Below the pieces are notes generated by a model that was given only the letters and a program-made list of their open reading frames with translations, did no database searches and was not told the DNA's origin. The position numbers and the translations under genes were made by a program. Of a DNA stretch of 24,181 nt, positions 15,919 through 23,142 are shown piece by piece (within the stretch, counting starts at the first letter, position 1; every line of letters begins with the position of its first letter). The stretch comes from an uncultured Campylobacter sp. (GTDB lineage: Bacteria; Campylobacterota; Campylobacteria; Campylobacterales; Campylobacteraceae), in assembly GCF_937996225.1 (NCBI RefSeq), contig NZ_CALKTC010000079.1, forward strand, positions 1 to 24,181. The letters run 5' to 3'.

Positions 15919-16398
15919 GTGAAAAAAGCTCTATTTTTTATAATTTGTGCTATTTTGTCGGCAAGCGGCAGCGATGCTAATAGCGCGAAAAATTCCGCGA
16001 ACGACGTCAGAATAAGTTTAGTAAAAAGCCTATACATCAAAGATACCTATTTCGGCGATCACAAAAATGTCTTATCGGCTTCTTTCAAATCTGCGCTTAT
16101 GCAGGATGAAGCATCTGCTGGCGAAGGTGAGGTTGGCTGCTTGGACTACGATCCGGTAATCGGCGGTCAAGATGTCTGCGACGATGCGAAATATGATTTT
16201 GAGCTAGGGCAGCGCGATACCGTCGTAGTAACTCAGACCTGCCCCTACGGCGCGCAGACGATAATCTACAAACTCGTCCGTAGCGGAGGAGATTATAAAA
16301 TCGACGATATCTACGACCAAGACCCAAGTAGCGGCAGAGCTTTTAGCGTCAAAAATCAAATTTTAAATTGTCTAAACCAATCCAAGGAGCATCAATGA
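15919..16398 (+). CDS. Small secreted protein, DUF3828-like
   Basis: The protein has 159 residues with an Sec signal peptide (MKKALFFIICAILSASGSDA, cleavage near residue 20), so it is probably periplasmic. The mature part contains VGCLDYDPVIGGQDVCDD (about 73-90), which resembles the DYDP...QD signature of DUF3828 proteins (NTF2-like fold), and a DDIYDQD segment near the end, also typical. There are four cysteines in the mature part, compatible with two disulfides. Start GTG at 15919 with AAGAGGG 5 nt upstream. The stop overlaps the aspB ATG by 4 nt, so it is in the operon, but C. jejuni has no gene at this place as I recall it. Function is unknown. Confidence 0.75.
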   Translation: MKKALFFIICAILSASGSDANSAKNSANDVRISLVKSLYIKDTYFGDHKNVLSASFKSALMQDEASAGEGEVGCLDYDPVIGGQDVCDDAKYDFELGQRDTVVVTQTCPYGAQTIIYKLVRSGGDYKIDDIYDQDPSSGRAFSVKNQILNCLNQSKEHQ

Positions 16399-17573
16399 AA
16401 TTAACACTTTCAAGTCGCGTAAGCAAGCTCGGCGAAAGCCTAACGATCGCAATCAGCACCAAAGCCAAGCAGATGAAAGCTCAAGGGCAAGACGTCGTAA
16501 TCCTAAGTGCGGGCGAGCCTGATTTCGATACCGCAGAGGTCGCCAAAAGGGCTGTCATAGAAGCTATGGCTAAGGGCTGTGGAAAATATACGCCGGTTGC
16601 CGGCACGCCTGAAATTTTAAATTTAATCGCACAGAAGCTAAAGCGTGATAATGCTCTAAACTACAGACCCGATCAGATCATCACCAACGTAGGCGCCAAA
16701 CACTCGCTATTTAATGCCTTTAACTGCATCTTAAACGAAGGCGATGAGGTTATAATACCGGCGCCTTATTGGGTCACCTACCCTGAAATTGTAAAATTTT
16801 GCGGCAGCAAGCCCGTCATCGTAGACACCAAGGCGGAAAACCGATATAAAATCACCGCCTCACAGCTCAAAGCCGCGATCACGGCGCGTACGAAGGCGCT
16901 GTGCCTTTTCAACCCGAGCAACCCCGCAGGCGCCGTATATTCGCGCCAGGAGCTGCAAGAGCTTGCGGAAGTGCTAAAAGGCACGGATATTTTAGTAATT
17001 GCCGATGAAATTTACGAAAAAATCGTCTTCGGCAAGAGCTTCATAGCCGCAGCAAGCATCAGCGAGGATATGTTCGGGCGCACCGTGACGATCAACGGGC
17101 TAAGCAAATGCGGCGCGATGCCCGGCTGGCGCTTCGGCTACACGGCGTGCGCGATCGATGAGCTAAATAAGGCTATGATCAGCCTACAAAGTCAAAGCGT
17201 CAGCAACGTAGCTAGCATCGTCCAGGCAGGCGCTATGCCGGTGCTGCGCGGCGAGGCGGACGATTATATTGAGGAGATGAGGCGCGAATACGAGCGCAGG
17301 CGCGATTTTGGCACAGACGCGATAGGTGCGATCCCAGGGCTTAGTGTCGTAAAACCAGATGGCGCATTTTATTTCTTCATAGATTGCTCTCAGGTAGAAC
17401 CTGATAGTATGAAATTCTGCATGCAACTGCTAGATAAAGGGCTCGTAGCCACGGTGCCAGGAAGCGGATTTGGCATGGATGGGCACTTTCGCGTAAGCTT
17501 TGCGTGCTCTATGGAAAATCTAAAACGCGGCTTTGAGCGCATAGAAAAATTCGTAAAAAATTACCACAGATAG
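16395..17573 (+). CDS. aspB: Aspartate aminotransferase
   Basis: This 392-residue class I PLP aminotransferase interconverts aspartate and 2-oxoglutarate with oxaloacetate and glutamate. Landmarks: LSAGEPDFDT near residue 37, GKYTPVAGTPE, the APYWVTYPE segment, FNPSNPAGAVY, DEIYEKIVF, and PLP Lys238 in NGLSKCGAMPGWRFGY. An Ala replaces the common Thr in NPTG, and Cys replaces the usual Ala after the lysine; neither removes a catalytic residue. The start is ATG at 16395, with AAGGAG (16384-16389) 5 nt upstream and a 4-nt overlap with the preceding stop; a TTG 27 nt earlier was rejected. Last gene of the hisS operon. Confidence 0.94.
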   Translation: MKLTLSSRVSKLGESLTIAISTKAKQMKAQGQDVVILSAGEPDFDTAEVAKRAVIEAMAKGCGKYTPVAGTPEILNLIAQKLKRDNALNYRPDQIITNVGAKHSLFNAFNCILNEGDEVIIPAPYWVTYPEIVKFCGSKPVIVDTKAENRYKITASQLKAAITARTKALCLFNPSNPAGAVYSRQELQELAEVLKGTDILVIADEIYEKIVFGKSFIAAASISEDMFGRTVTINGLSKCGAMPGWRFGYTACAIDELNKAMISLQSQSVSNVASIVQAGAMPVLRGEADDYIEEMRREYERRRDFGTDAIGAIPGLSVVKPDGAFYFFIDCSQVEPDSMKFCMQLLDKGLVATVPGSGFGMDGHFRVSFACSMENLKRGFERIEKFVKNYHR

Positions 17574-17577
17574 GCAT

Positions 17578-17610
17578 GCTAGCGAAATTTGAATCTAAAT
17601 TTGTCGTAGC
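17578..17610 (+). terminator. Possible imperfect hairpin after aspB
   Basis: GCTA, CG and AAATTT pair with AAATTT, CG and TAGC across a GAATCT loop, with small bulges. A T6 run lies about 12 nt further on. This could end the operon, but the bulges and distance make it weak. Confidence 0.3.
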
Positions 17611-17633
17611 TTAGCAGCGAAATTTTTTACATA

Positions 17634-17678
17634 AAATTTAATGCGGCTTAGCGGCAAATTTAGTGTGGCACGGCACAG
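17634..17678 (+). repeat. Dispersed repeat, copy upstream of tsdA
   Basis: AAATTTAATGCGGCT at 17634-17648 is identical to 19951-19965. The 25-bp segment 17654-17678, starting GCAAATTTAGTG, matches 19977-20001 at 22 of 25 positions. The partner copy lies in the spacer after tsdA, in the same orientation. Confidence 0.75.
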
Positions 17679-17756
17679 CTCTGCGCGAGATTTAAAGCAA
17701 ATCCGGTGCGACGCAGCACGGAATTTAACTCAACCGCCCATCACAGCACGATACGA

Positions 17757-17818
17757 CTCGGCTTAGCTCAGATAGAGCGGTAGTTCAGTGTGGTTAAAAT
17801 TAACGTTTTTGATCCGAG
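17757..17818 (+). pseudogene. tRNA-like relic, resembles 5' part of tRNA-Asp
   Basis: The stretch 17774-17799 contains GCGGTAGTTCAGT followed, after one extra base, by TGGTTAAAAT. This closely resembles the acceptor end, D-arm and following bases of bacterial tRNA-Asp as I recall it. Just upstream TAGCTCAGATAGAGC is a second D-arm-like stem (GCTC/GAGC). No anticodon stem can be formed, so no functional tRNA is called. It sits in a repeat-rich spacer and may be a decayed tRNA fragment or chance. Confidence 0.3.
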
Positions 17819-18056
17819 GCGTTTAAGTTTATTCCATGCTGTTTTATCCAAGAGTATTTAAATTTCGCCGTTTAATTCAAAATTATAACTATCGCGAGCT
17901 TGGTGATAAAGGCTAATTTGCTCTTGCTCTACTTAAGAACGATTAAGTTTCGCGCCGTTTTATTCAAAAACATTAAAATTTCATACTTGTCGATGCTACT
18001 TCGATTTCCCCAATTCCTTTACGTTTTACTCAAGAGCTTTAGATTTTTATACCGCC
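17803..18056 (+). repeat. Degenerate ~33-bp repeat units
   Basis: Related phrases recur: GCTGTTTTATCCAAGAG then TATTTAAATTTC (17838-17866), CGTTTTATTCAAAAA then CATTAAAATTTC (about 17953-17982), and CGTTTTACTCAAGAG then CTTTAGATTTTT (about 18022-18049). More weakly related copies lie between. The unit is roughly GCCGTTTTATTCAAGAG plus CGTTTAAATTTC. Copies are too diverged, and lack unique spacers, to be CRISPR repeats. Confidence 0.55.
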
Positions 18057-18893
18057 GCATTACGGTGCCTACCGCGCGAAATTTTATCTAGGCGGCGATA
18101 TTTCTAGCGCGGATACGGTTCGGCGCGGCGTGCAGGCGCGATCCGACCGCCAAAGCCCAAATCCGCTTAAATTTAAAATTCCAAGCCCGCTCGGGTTAAA
18201 TTTCAAACCTAGCGCCCATTTAAGGCGCGTGCAGGGCGAGCATAAATACGCGCGCCGCCCAAACGGCGCATAGACGAGACGATCCGCCTCGCCCTATCGC
18301 GCCGGCAGACCTAGATAATTTCAAATGCGGCGGCGATCCTGCTGCGATGCACCGCGACACGCTTTTACAAATCTCGCGCTGAAATACCAATTTGCGACTT
18401 GTATTTCGGCGGCATGCCGCGACACGTTTTTGCGAACGGCTCGTTTGTGGCGGAGTAGCAGAGGCGGCACGGATCAAATATACCGCGGTCGCGAATGAGC
18501 GAAATTAATCCGTTTATCTTATCCGTTCGTTTCCCGCGGACGCTTGCATGGGCTCCGTATTTATACGCGGCGCTATGCCGCATCCACGACGCAAAAAATG
18601 AAGCGGTCCGTGCGTGCGATAAAAAATACATAGGCGCAGCAAGCGTGCCGAGCGGTGCGGACGAAACGAGCCGTGAAAGGCGCCCTTTAGATTTGCGCTC
18701 TCGCAAGCCTTCAAAATCGACTTTTTTAAAATTTCCCCTGCGCGCAGACCGCAAAAATCAGCTTTTAAAATTTTTTCGCCCGCTTAAATTTTAAAATCGG
18801 CTCTTTAAAATTCTCCTCTGTGTGAGCTCTCGGAATTTCTCCTTTTTTTGAAATTTTAACGCACATTTAACTAAAAAATTCAATAATTTCAAA

Positions 18894-18901
18894 TGTATAT
18901 T
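18894..18901 (+). promoter_or_regulatory. Possible -10 element for tsdA
   Basis: TGTATATT in an AT-rich segment 22 nt before the start codon gives a very short leader that still includes the ribosome site AAAGGAG (18911-18917). The match to the consensus is partial. Confidence 0.3.
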
Positions 18902-18922
18902 TTACTTTTTAAAGGAGAACAT

Positions 18923-19912
18923 ATGAGAAAAACCGCCCTTGTTTTAGCGCTTCCGCTCTTTTTTACGCCCGTTTTAGGCTTTGATGTAGCCAAACTCAAC
19001 GCCAAAAAAGCCGTGCCGTACGAGCAAAAGACGCAGGAATTTAGGCTGCCCGTAGGCATCGACGAAAACGGCGTCATAGACGAGGCAAAGCTCGGCGACT
19101 CGCCTTATGCAAAGACCGTCATCTACGGCGCGAAGCTCATCAACGAGACGACGAGATATCTCGGACCGCAGGCGAAGGATGAAAAAATGCGCTTTGCGGG
19201 CAACAACCTCTCCTGTTCGAGCTGTCATACGAGCGGCGGTGTCGTGCCCGATCAAAGCCCGTTCGTGGGTATCTACGCGAGATTTCCGCAGTATGTCGCG
19301 AGATCGGATCAGCTAGTCACGCTGCAAGACCGCATAAACGGCTGTTTTCAGCGCTCGATGGCGGGCAAAGCGATACCTACAAACTCCAAAGAGATGCGCG
19401 CAATGATCGCTTACATGCACTGGCTCTCCGCAGGCTATGAGGTCGGCGCAAAGCTAAAAGGTCAGGGGTTGCCGAAAGCGCAGTTTTTAGACCGCGCGGC
19501 GGATCCTAAAAAAGGAGGCGAAATTTACGCCGCAAAATGTGCCGCCTGCCACGGCGAAAACGGCGAAGGGGTAAAAAACGAGGGGTTTGCTCAAAGTGGC
19601 GATTATTACACATTCCCCGCGCTTTGGGGCGATGACAGCTACAATACGGGCGCCGGTATGTATAGGCTCATCGAAGGGGCTAGGTATGTCAAAGCCACTA
19701 TGCCTAAAGGAGACGCCTCGCTAAGCTGGGAGGAAGCTTTCGACGTGACGGCGTATATAAACTCAAAACCGCGCAAGATCAAACCCGATAGGAAGAAAGA
19801 TTTCCCCGATCTAGACGTCAAGCAGATGGATATGGATGTGGGGCCCTACAACGACGGATTTGACGAGAACGATCACCGCTTCGGCCCATACAAACGCATG
19901 ATCAAAAAATAA
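18923..19912 (+). CDS. tsdA: Diheme thiosulfate dehydrogenase / tetrathionate reductase TsdA
   Basis: This 329-residue periplasmic cytochrome c has a signal peptide at 1-19 (cut before FDVAKL) and two heme sites: CSSCH (98-102) and CAACH (206-210). The TsdA hallmark is Cys141 in DRINGCFQRSM, the distal cysteine ligand of the active-site heme; Met260 (KATMP) fits the distal ligand of the second heme. Positions are close to those reported for C. jejuni TsdA. The enzyme interconverts thiosulfate and tetrathionate, and the C. jejuni form is efficient as a tetrathionate reductase, so an anaerobic electron-acceptor role is plausible. The start is ATG at 18923 with AAAGGAG 5 nt upstream; an earlier in-frame ATG at 18893 has none. 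It is a single-gene unit between two repeat-rich spacers. Confidence 0.93.
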   Translation: MRKTALVLALPLFFTPVLGFDVAKLNAKKAVPYEQKTQEFRLPVGIDENGVIDEAKLGDSPYAKTVIYGAKLINETTRYLGPQAKDEKMRFAGNNLSCSSCHTSGGVVPDQSPFVGIYARFPQYVARSDQLVTLQDRINGCFQRSMAGKAIPTNSKEMRAMIAYMHWLSAGYEVGAKLKGQGLPKAQFLDRAADPKKGGEIYAAKCAACHGENGEGVKNEGFAQSGDYYTFPALWGDDSYNTGAGMYRLIEGARYVKATMPKGDASLSWEEAFDVTAYINSKPRKIKPDRKKDFPDLDVKQMDMDVGPYNDGFDENDHRFGPYKRMIKK

Positions 19913-19950
19913 AATCAAACGCCGTCCTTGCGGCGGCGGAATTTTGACGT

Positions 19951-20001
19951 AAATTTAATGCGGCTCGAAATTTAACGCAAATTTAGTGCGACGCGGCACA
20001 G
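19951..20001 (+). repeat. Dispersed repeat, copy downstream of tsdA
   Basis: This is the partner of 17634-17678: AAATTTAATGCGGCT is identical (15 bp), then 22 of 25 bases match in 19977-20001. A further partial copy, GATTTAATGCGG, occurs near 20075. Confidence 0.75.
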
Positions 20002-20107
20002 AATTTAATACAAATAGCGTGATGCGGCACAGATCTTAAAGCATTCTGCTCGGCACAGCGCGGAACGGCTCGGGATTTAATGCGGTTGCGGCAGTTAGCA
20101 CGATTAA

Positions 20108-20210
20108 ATTTCGTGTCGCTTTAATTTAAGGGTATTTAAATTTCAAGCTGCTGTATTCAGGAGCGCTTAAATTTTATGCCGTTTTATTCAAATGCGGCTA
20201 ATTTTGCGCT
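20108..20210 (+). repeat. Degenerate ~33-bp units, second cluster
   Basis: Phrases such as GGGTATTTAAATTTC, GTATTCAGGAGCGCTTAAATTT and GCCGTTTTATTCAA repeat the same unit seen at 17803-18056. At least three decayed copies are present, at the matching place downstream of the shared dispersed repeat. Confidence 0.5.
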
Positions 20211-20683
20211 GTTATGTTACGATGCCTGCTGCGCCGCGCACTGCTCGCGATTTTAAATTTCGCTTCGGAATTTAAAAATTTCATCGCACGACGCATCTAG
20301 ATTTCGTCGCAAAAGCTCTGGCATAAACGCCGCCAGCGGCAGAAATTTTATCGCAGAATTTTTAAAATTCCGCGCCGATGTTTTCAAAACCTGCGCTGCC
20401 TGCCTCTTGATACAGCCGCGCTAAAATTTAACCAAACATGACGGTCACACAAAATACGACGAACAAGACGAGCGCAACGAATACAGCCGACGCCGCAGAG
20501 CGAGACGCAACGAATCAAAAAACTTACAACGCAATTCATAAGCGAGCTAAATTTTAAAATTTTACCGTGCCCGAGGCCTTAGCGCAAACGCAATAAATTT
20601 TATGTTTTAGTGCGCCTTTGAGCCCGAGCGTATCAAATAGATTTTAAACGAAATTTCAACGTCGCCGCGCTATTTTATATTTT

Positions 20684-20689
20684 TATAAA
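20684..20689 (+). promoter_or_regulatory. Possible -10 element for the PPTase-led cluster
   Basis: TATAAA lies 27 nt before the start codon, within a periodic T-rich stretch (20671-20700) that contrasts with the GC/AAATTT pattern of the spacer. It would drive the chain of overlapping genes to the window end. Confidence 0.35.
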
Positions 20690-20715
20690 GACTATTTTAG
20701 TAAAATCAGGGCTTT

Positions 20716-21258
20716 ATGAGCGAGATAAAAATTTTAATCACCGACGAGGATCTGTGCGCCCCAAGGCGGCTTTTGAGTAGGCGCGATAAGAAGCTGGCGC
20801 GCGTACGAGGACATCTGCGCGAGTTTCGCGTTTCGCGGGCGCTTAAAGCGCGCTTTAAAAAACGCGGCAGATTTTGTATCTCGCACAAAAGTGCGGATGG
20901 CAAAACGATCGTCGCCGTGGCTCTAGCGAGGCAAAAATTCGGACTTGATCTTGAAATTTTAAAACCGCGGGATTTTGCCGCGGCGAGCGAGTTTTGTTTC
21001 AACGCCTTTGAGCGCGAGCTTTTGGCGGCGGCGGACGAGAGCGAAAAGACGCTCGTTTTTTATAAAATTTACACGATCAAAGAGGCGCTGATTAAGGCGC
21101 GAAGCCTGGGTTTTTACGCGCTTGCTCGCGTGGGTCTGGCGCGCGGCGCAGATGGAGAGGCTCTGACGCTTGATGAGCGCGGCAGGGCGTGGTCACACAA
21201 GAGCTATATTTTGGAGGGCGAGATTTTGATTTCGCTCATTTTTAGGGAGAATTTTTGA
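20716..21258 (+). CDS. 4'-phosphopantetheinyl transferase (Sfp type)
   Basis: This 180-residue enzyme moves the phosphopantetheine arm of CoA onto acyl carrier proteins. The Sfp-type signatures are present: ISHK (55-58), FGLDLEIL (75-82) with the Mg-binding Asp78 and Glu80, and FYKIYTIKEALIKA (115-128) with Glu123; Tyr replaces the usual Trp in the WTxKEA motif. It is shorter than Sfp (about 224 aa) and lacks part of the N-terminal lobe. It leads an overlapping gene chain of fatty-acid-like enzymes, so it most likely activates that cluster's carrier proteins, which must lie beyond the window. The start ATG follows a modest CAGGG site. The stop overlaps the next gene's TTG start. Confidence 0.86.
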   Translation: MSEIKILITDEDLCAPRRLLSRRDKKLARVRGHLREFRVSRALKARFKKRGRFCISHKSADGKTIVAVALARQKFGLDLEILKPRDFAAASEFCFNAFERELLAAADESEKTLVFYKIYTIKEALIKARSLGFYALARVGLARGADGEALTLDERGRAWSHKSYILEGEILISLIFRENF

Positions 21259-21671
21259 GACCTGTTTATCGTTTTTACGCTATTTCTAAAACGGCTTTCA
21301 TTCTGCTTTGCGCCGCGTTTTTTATAGGCGGATGCGCACACAAGGCGCCTGGGCAAATAGCGGAATTTAGCCAAAAACAGTTCATCCTGACGGATCCTAA
21401 CGGCGTAAAAAGCAGAGCCCTGATCTCAAAAATTTCACCCGCAAACGGCGAGGAGAGCCGCTACAAGCTCGTCTGGCTCGATATGCTAGGCGCGCCGGTA
21501 GCACGCAAAATTTTATCGATCAAAGGCGGCGAGGCGAAATTTCGCAACGACGGCTTCCTGCCGCCCGATTCACAGAGCGAGCTAGTATTTTTAGCCCTGC
21601 TTGGGAATGCGGATAAAGCAAATTTCGCCATAAACGCAAAGGGGCGCCGATATGACGCAGTATCTAAGTAG
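21255..21671 (+). CDS. Lipoprotein, DUF3261-like
   Basis: This is a 138-residue precursor with a signal peptide ending in the lipobox IGGC (Cys27), so it is a membrane-anchored lipoprotein, probably outer membrane. The mature part is beta-rich (YKLVWLDMLGAPVARKILSIKGG, seen in about 73-95) with a pattern resembling DUF3261 lipoproteins, which recur in aryl polyene clusters. The start is TTG at 21255: AGGGAG ends 5 nt upstream and it overlaps the PPTase stop by 4 nt. Its own stop lies 20 nt inside the ketosynthase gene. The DUF assignment is by eye; the lipoprotein nature is clear. Confidence 0.75.
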   Translation: MRPVYRFYAISKTAFILLCAAFFIGGCAHKAPGQIAEFSQKQFILTDPNGVKSRALISKISPANGEESRYKLVWLDMLGAPVARKILSIKGGEAKFRNDGFLPPDSQSELVFLALLGNADKANFAINAKGRRYDAVSK

Positions 21672-23142
21672 TCCGGGGCTCATCTGTGCGGGCGCAAACA
21701 GCGCCGCAGAGCTTTTTAGCGCGCTGTGCGAAAAAAGATCCGCGCTGCAAAAGCTTAGCGTCTGCGGTAAAAACTTCATCTTTGGGCGCGTGGATACGCC
21801 GCTGCCGCAGATCAAAGATCGCGCCTACGCCACGCGCACGAACGCTCTGGCGCTTTACGCCTGCCTCGGCGTGCAAGAGCAAATAGAACAAGCCGTGCAA
21901 AAATTCGGCGCGCACCGCGTAGGCGTGGTGTTTGCGACCACCAACACCGGCGTGCAAGAAAACTATGCGGAATTTTTCGCCTGCGGTAAAGACGCGGGAA
22001 ATTTTATCTCGCAAGACGGCGAAAATCCCGCGCCGCGCAGTGAAATTTCTGCAATGAACGGCGAAAATTTCGCCAAAATTTCAAAAGACGCAAACGATAA
22101 ATTTAAAAACTTCTGCTTCGAGCGCAACTCCCACGCAAACCCCGCAAATTTTATCCGCGAATGCCTCGGACTAAAATCCGTCGCGATCGGAGTTTCTAGC
22201 GCCTGCACCAGCGGAAACAAAGCTCTCATCGAAGCTTCGCGCCTCATCTACGCGGGACTTTGCGACGCGGTCGTGTTCGGCGGCGCCGACGCACTCGACG
22301 AGCTCACGCTGCAGGGCTTTAGCGCGCTTGAAATTTTAAGCGAGCAGCCGCTAAAGCCGTTTTCAGAGGCACGATCAGGCACAAATCTAGGCGAGGGAGC
22401 CTGCGCATTCGTGCTTTCGCGCGAGCGCATAAGCGACGTCGCGGTTTTGGCTCACGCCGCAAACTCCGACGCTTATCACATCACTAAGCCCGATCCCGGC
22501 GCACGTATGCAGATCAAAGCGATTAAAACCGCGCTAAAATCGGCGCAGCTGCAAAGCGTGGACTACGTCAATCTGCACGGCACCGGCACTGCGGCCAACG
22601 ACGCGATGGAGGCCTTGGCTATGAGCGCCGCCCTGCCCTTAGCGCCCGCAAGCTCGTCCAAATGGGCGACCGGACACACTCTTGGCGCAGCGGGGGCGAT
22701 CGAGCTTGCCGTGTGCTACGAGGCGATCAAACAGGGCGTGATCCCGCCAAATTTTACAAACGATAAAATTTGGCGCGGCTCGGAGGCTGAAATTTTTCGT
22801 GGCGCGCAGGCGCGGCGCGGCGTGCGAAACGATGAAATTTTAAATAACGCGAGTGAGCAAATTTCGTGCGGCTCTAGTGGCGAAATTTTGCAAAATGCGC
22901 AGGGTGAAATTCCAAAAAGCGGCGCGGATGAAATTTTGGCTGCGTCTAAAGCTTTGCAAGGCGCGGACGATAAAATTTTAAATAACGCCGCGGATCAAAC
23001 TTCACAAATGAGCGAAATTCCAGCAGCGCTGTCTAAATTTAACCTCGCGCGCGAAGCAAAAAAGGCGCGCGTAGATACCGCGATGAATATAAACTTTGCT
23101 TTCGGCGGCGACAACGCCGTAACCATAATAGGACGCGTATGA
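21652..23142 (+). CDS. Beta-ketoacyl-ACP synthase of aryl-polyene type, with inserts
   Basis: This is a 496-residue KAS I/II-fold condensing enzyme. The catalytic triad is intact: Cys185 in SSACTSG, His309 in NLHGTGTAAND and His342 in WATGHTLGAAGA; NFAFGGDNA near 481-489 is the C-terminal loop. Relatives are about 390-400 residues. The excess is an Asp/Asn/Ser-rich stretch at about 118-160 and a larger one at about 378-466 (annotated separately). The N-terminus starts directly at the first strand, as in ApeO-type synthases, and the PPTase, lipoprotein and ApeP-like neighbours support that. ATG at 21652 overlaps the lipoprotein gene by 20 nt; the stop overlaps the dehydratase ATG by 4 nt. It probably elongates the polyene chain. 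Confidence 0.87.
   Translation: MTQYLSSPGLICAGANSAAELFSALCEKRSALQKLSVCGKNFIFGRVDTPLPQIKDRAYATRTNALALYACLGVQEQIEQAVQKFGAHRVGVVFATTNTGVQENYAEFFACGKDAGNFISQDGENPAPRSEISAMNGENFAKISKDANDKFKNFCFERNSHANPANFIRECLGLKSVAIGVSSACTSGNKALIEASRLIYAGLCDAVVFGGADALDELTLQGFSALEILSEQPLKPFSEARSGTNLGEGACAFVLSRERISDVAVLAHAANSDAYHITKPDPGARMQIKAIKTALKSAQLQSVDYVNLHGTGTAANDAMEALAMSAALPLAPASSSKWATGHTLGAAGAIELAVCYEAIKQGVIPPNFTNDKIWRGSEAEIFRGAQARRGVRNDEILNNASEQISCGSSGEILQNAQGEIPKSGADEILAASKALQGADDKILNNAADQTSQMSEIPAALSKFNLAREAKKARVDTAMNINFAFGGDNAVTIIGRV
22783..23047 (+). repeat. RAATTY-rich in-frame insert in the ketosynthase
   Basis: This covers about residues 378-466. Units read NDEILNN, GEILQN, ADEILA and DDKILNN, each from AAATTT in the GAA-ATT-TT(A/G) or AAA-ATT-TTA frame. 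I count about nine RAATTY sites in 265 bp. It interrupts the synthase between the GVIPPNF segment and the final strands. The same kind of sequence occurs in recG and in the spacers. Confidence 0.78.

Larger units (their letters stand above)
17574..18892. other. 1.3-kb gene-free spacer between aspB and tsdA
   Basis: Three parts are visible. From 17574 to 17760 there is RAATTY-rich sequence sharing elements with the spacer after tsdA. From 17757 to about 18060 there is a tRNA-like relic and then degenerate 33-bp units. From about 18200 to 18720 the sequence is GC-richer and nearly free of RAATTY, with open frames on both strands (18365-18754 minus, 18495-18794 plus) that lack ribosome sites and recognisable domains. 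The last 100 bases are AT-rich and hold the tsdA promoter region. A decayed gene in 18200-18720 is possible but I cannot identify it. Confidence 0.7.
19913..20715. other. 803-bp gene-free spacer between tsdA and the PPTase gene
   Basis: The spacer is RAATTY-rich, with elements shared in the same order with the spacer before tsdA. A short GC hairpin (CGCCG / CGGCG, 19920-19935) after tsdA has no good U-run. A 39-codon Thr/Asn-rich frame at 20438-20557 has no ribosome site and is not called. The last 50 bases turn T-rich and look like a promoter. Confidence 0.75.

Noticed and set aside
17757..17818. Functional tRNA gene
   Set aside because: An acceptor-like pairing and D-arm can be drawn, but no anticodon stem forms and the total is about 10 nt too short.
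17803..18056. CRISPR array
   Set aside because: Units of about 33 bp recur but are heavily diverged, irregularly spaced, and have no identical repeats with unique spacers; no cas genes are nearby.
17900..18091. 63-codon plus-strand frame in the aspB-tsdA spacer
   Set aside because: It lies within degenerate 33-bp repeats and has no ribosome site or recognisable domain.
18365..18794. Overlapping frames on both strands (129 codons minus, 99 codons plus)
   Set aside because: Both lack ribosome sites and known motifs. The region is GC-richer and poor in RAATTY, so a decayed gene is possible, but neither frame can be supported.
20438..20557. 39-codon Thr/Asn-rich frame beginning ATG-ACG
   Set aside because: No ribosome site upstream, low-complexity content, and it ends in an ordinary AAATTTTAA spacer motif.
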